8,499 nucleotides of DNA from Microbacterium sp. (lineage in GTDB: Bacteria; Actinomycetota; Actinomycetes; Actinomycetales; Microbacteriaceae): positions 1 through 8,499 of the forward strand of contig NZ_QFPF01000105.1 in the NCBI RefSeq assembly GCF_003248605.1, in the 5' to 3' direction. The notes beneath the pieces are model-generated. The model ran no database searches. It saw only the letters and a list, made by a program, of their open reading frames with translations, and was not told the DNA's origin. The position numbers and the translations under genes were made by a program. This document shows, piece by piece, positions 7,133-8,499 of this stretch. Position 1 is the first letter of the stretch, and each line of letters begins with the position of its first letter.

Positions 7133-7414
7133 TCAGCGGATCGTGAGGTCGGGCGTCGCGCTGGGCAAGAGGTCCGTGAGCTGAACGTCGAGCACCTGAG
7201 CTACCGCCAGCAGAGTCTTGACGGTCGGATTCGCGGGAGTTCCGGGCTTCGACTCGCCCTTCTCGAGCTTCTGGTACGTGTAGCGGCTCAGGTTGGACTC
7301 GTACGCCACACGGTCCTGGCTGTACCCGACACGCGCTCGCTCCCGCTGGATGTTCTGGCCGAGCTCGCGAGCGTAGTGGTCCCACGCATCAGGCGAGGTC
7401 GCGGGAGAAGGCAC
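7133..7414 (-). CDS. Xre/Cro-family transcriptional regulator
   Basis: This 93-residue protein has a Cro/C1-type helix-turn-helix at about residues 18-73. Helix 1 is LGQNIQRERARVG, helix 2 starts at YSQDRVAYES, and the recognition helix with its classic ending is LSRYTYQKLEKGES (42-55). A second helical block follows, TVKTLLAVAQVLDVQLTDLL. Such proteins are usually repressors of their own promoter, of prophages or of accessory operons. The start is GTG 7414. GAGGG abuts it too closely for an ordinary ribosome site, so a nearly leaderless message is possible. The gene is first in the minus-strand run and lies 15 bp from the large palindrome at 7429-7456, which suits autoregulation. The next gene follows within 12 bp. 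The family call is firm. What it controls is inferred from position. Confidence 0.93.
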   Translation of the reverse strand: MPSPATSPDAWDHYARELGQNIQRERARVGYSQDRVAYESNLSRYTYQKLEKGESKPGTPANPTVKTLLAVAQVLDVQLTDLLPSATPDLTIR

Positions 7415-7428
7415 CCCTCAAGCGTCAC

Positions 7429-7456
7429 GATTAGGCCTCTGCAGTAAGGCCTAATC
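7429..7456. promoter_or_regulatory. 28-bp palindromic operator candidate upstream of the Xre gene
   Basis: There are two perfect 10-bp arms, GATTAGGCCT (7429-7438) and AGGCCTAATC (7447-7456), separated by 8 bp. Each arm contains the self-complementary AGGCCT. The palindrome sits 15 bp before the regulator's start and in the divergent gap toward the NYN gene. A third copy of the arm occurs at 7081-7090. The size and placement fit the site of a dimeric Xre repressor. TAATCG, next to the left arm on the minus strand, could be a poor -10 element. Confidence 0.7.
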
Positions 7457-7465
7457 TGTATGGCA
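7447..7465 (-). repeat. Exact 19-bp inverted repeat, copy 2 (right of the Xre gene)
   Basis: The plus strand reads AGGCCTAATCTGTATGGCA, the reverse complement of 7072-7090. Its first ten bases are also the right arm of the 28-bp palindrome. The match therefore extends nine bases beyond the shared operator arm (TGTATGGCA), which is more than a simple half-site would need. Confidence 0.8.
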
Positions 7466-7500
7466 ATCTCGATGGCTCTATGATCCGGCTCGGACACAAA

Positions 7501-7525
7501 GACGCCCTCCACGAGGGAGGGCGTC
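7501..7525. terminator. Strong hairpin, possible terminator or attenuator
   Basis: GACGCCCTCC and GGAGGGCGTC form a perfect 10-bp GC-rich stem around a 5-nt loop (ACGAG). Read on the plus strand no U-run follows. Read on the minus strand it is followed by TTTGTGT, a weak tract. It lies in the gap between divergent genes, so it could insulate them, end a short plus-strand transcript starting near the TATGAT at 7479-7484, or fold in the leader of the NYN gene. The direction is uncertain. Confidence 0.55.
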
Positions 7526-7531
7526 GGGCCA

Positions 7532-7575
7532 CGGTTGGGATGAACAACCGGGCGGGGTGTATCCACACTATACAC
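7532..7575 (+). other. Two further short hairpins in the NYN leader region
   Basis: CGGTTG (7532-7537) pairs with CAACCG (7545-7550), and GTGTAT (7557-7562) pairs with ATACAC (7570-7575), each with a 7-nt loop. They follow directly on the strong hairpin at 7501-7525. The second overlaps TATACA (7569-7574), which could serve as a -10 element for the plus-strand gene, although no good -35 lies at the proper distance. The stems are short, so treat them as possible leader structure only. Confidence 0.3.
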
Positions 7576-7616
7576 ACGATCGCTGGTAGGAAGGTGATCA
7601 CCTCGTGCACCGATTT

Positions 7617-7620
7617 GGAG
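7617..7620 (+). promoter_or_regulatory. Ribosome binding site for the TTG start of the NYN gene
   Basis: GGAG lies 7 nt before TTG 7628. The next in-frame codons upstream contain no ATG, GTG or TTG before the stop at 7595-7597, so this site settles the unusual TTG start. Confidence 0.55.
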
Positions 7621-7627
7621 TCGTCTG

Positions 7628-8269
7628 TTGTCAGCCTCACCCGTTCCTGGACCGCCGCACGAGCGCCTCATCGTCTACATCGACGGCTTCAACTTCTATC
7701 ACGGCATGCACGACAAGTTCGGACGCTCGACGCTCTGGATCGACTTCGTCGCACTCGCGCAGAGCCTGCGCCCACGCAGCCACATCGTCGCGGTGAAGTA
7801 CTTCACCGCACCTGTGCTGGGCGATGCGGGCGCGGCCAGTCGTCAGGCCTACCATCAGGCAGCCGTCGCTGCGCGTCACACCAACGTCTTCAGCGTCACG
7901 CAGGGCCGATATCAAGCGAAGACCGTGACGTGCTTCAACTGTCGCGCAACGCGTACGGTGCACGAGGAGAAGGAGACCGACGTCAACATCGCCGTTGCTC
8001 TTGTGGGCGACGCCGCTGCGAACGCGATGGACTCGGCACTGATCATCAGCGCCGACAGCGATCTTGCGCCCGCGGTCAGGGCGGCCAAACAATTCCGCCC
8101 GCACATGTTCATCGGCGCCGCCTTCCCACCCAAGCGGTTCTCGAGCGAACTCAAGCAGCTGATGCCCGCGTCGTCGCAGATCGGTCGCGACAAGATCCGC
8201 CAGGCTCTTCTGCCCGAGAGCTTCACCGTCGGCGCGACCACGTACACCCGACCTCCGAAGTGGCGATGA
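7628..8269 (+). CDS. NYN-domain (PIN-like) protein, putative RNase
   Basis: This 213-residue soluble protein of the NYN/LabA-like group has a PIN-fold metal-dependent ribonuclease domain. The four expected acidic residues are visible: D19 in VYIDGFNFYHG (16-26, with N22), D118 in EKETDVNIAVAL (114-125), and D143 and D145 in IISADSDLAPAV (139-150). A single CxxC (C102, C105; TCFNCRA) sits just before the EKETD motif, where many relatives carry a small metal-binding knuckle. Only one such pair is present here, so zinc binding would need other ligands or a dimer. The gene is the only plus-strand one, divergent from the Xre operon and convergent with the gene at the right edge. TTG 7628 is the start, with GGAG 7 nt upstream. 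NYN proteins recur in phage-defence and mobile regions, but many are housekeeping. Its RNA target is unknown. Confidence 0.93.
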   Translation: MSASPVPGPPHERLIVYIDGFNFYHGMHDKFGRSTLWIDFVALAQSLRPRSHIVAVKYFTAPVLGDAGAASRQAYHQAAVAARHTNVFSVTQGRYQAKTVTCFNCRATRTVHEEKETDVNIAVALVGDAAANAMDSALIISADSDLAPAVRAAKQFRPHMFIGAAFPPKRFSSELKQLMPASSQIGRDKIRQALLPESFTVGATTYTRPPKWR

Positions 8270-8289
8270 TGCGAGCGAGGTAGCCCCCG

Positions 8290-8499
8290 TCACGTGCGGC
8301 GTGAGTCCGCGTTCGGGCGCTTCATCGGAGTGATGTTGCGGCTCGGGTCGTCGCCACGCAGCAACTGGTTCTCGACGTGCAGCTCGGCGATGGCGGTCGC
8401 GGCGATCGTCAGCTGTGCTTCGAGGCTGCTCACTCGCTCGCGGAGCTGTTTGATCTGGGCTGCACGATCGGCCAGCGAGCTTCGCAACGACTCGATCTC
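8290..8499 (-). CDS. Coiled-coil protein, C-terminal fragment (runs off right edge); possibly TnpC/DUF6262-like
   Basis: The last 69 codons of a gene whose frame stays open to the window edge. The visible part is one long helix with heptad-like spacing of Leu, Ile and Val: AAQIKQLRERVSSLEAQL, then IAELHVENQLLRGD. A short basic, unstructured tail ends in RRT. A TTG at 8487 could serve as a start, but it has no ribosome site and the frame continues, so a longer protein is more likely. A coiled coil ending in a VENQLLRG-like stretch recalls the small TnpC/DUF6262 proteins encoded next to tyrosine recombinases of Tn554-type elements. This rests on style alone. Other coiled-coil proteins would fit. 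Only 20 bp separate its stop from the stop of the NYN gene. Confidence 0.65.
   Translation of the reverse strand, partial: EIESLRSSLADRAAQIKQLRERVSSLEAQLTIAATAIAELHVENQLLRGDDPSRNITPMKRPNADSRRT

Noticed and set aside
7593..7602. GGTGATCACC, a perfect 10-bp palindrome before the NYN gene
   Set aside because: It is isolated, short and without a second copy, so it is not enough to call a binding site.
7431..7640. A 69-codon minus-strand frame in the divergent gap, upstream of the Xre gene
   Set aside because: It reads through the hairpins and the palindrome, has no clear ribosome site, and its sequence looks unlike a protein domain.
7480..8283. A 267-codon plus-strand frame overlapping the NYN gene
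   Set aside because: It is an Arg-rich out-of-frame reading of the NYN gene and crosses the hairpin region. No ribosome site or domain is present.
7637..8293. A 218-codon minus-strand frame opposite the NYN gene
   Set aside because: It is the antisense of a gene with all its catalytic motifs in place. The protein shows no recognisable motif.

Overview
The window looks like an accessory (defence-type) island from a high-GC actinobacterium. The GC-rich codon use, the GTG and TTG starts and the protein style suggest something close to Microbacteriaceae, but that placement is inference. There are no rRNA or tRNA genes and no CRISPR array. The longest stretch without a gene is about 213 bp (7415-7627).

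Layout, read from the right. At the right edge, 8290-8499 on the minus strand is the C-terminal end of a coiled-coil protein. It resembles the small TnpC/DUF6262-type proteins that accompany tyrosine recombinases of Tn554-like elements, though this is a weak call. Convergent to it on the plus strand is an NYN-domain (PIN-like) nuclease, 7628-8269. A divergent regulatory region (7415-7627) follows. It holds a 28-bp palindrome, one half of which recurs as part of an exact 19-bp inverted repeat on the other side of the regulator gene, and a series of three hairpins. From 7414 down to the left edge all seven genes lie on the minus strand: an Xre-type repressor, two unrecognised small proteins, a calcineurin-like metallophosphoesterase, a 60-residue excisionase-type helix-turn-helix protein, a 1199-residue SNF2-type helicase with a C-terminal DUF3883 domain, and the N-terminal 508 residues of a DUF1156 DNA methyltransferase that runs off the window.

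The helicase and methyltransferase overlap by ATGA and form the core of the window. The pairing of a DUF1156 adenine-type methyltransferase with a large SNF2/DUF3883 helicase is the arrangement seen in predicted phage-defence loci, often with a DUF499 ATPase next in line; that gene would lie left of this window. A reasonable model is self/non-self marking by the methyltransferase, with the translocase and its nuclease-like DUF3883 tail acting on unmarked DNA. The upstream Xre/unknown/unknown/phosphoesterase cluster may be a second unit or a regulatory and accessory arm of the same island. The function of this arm is not established by the sequence.
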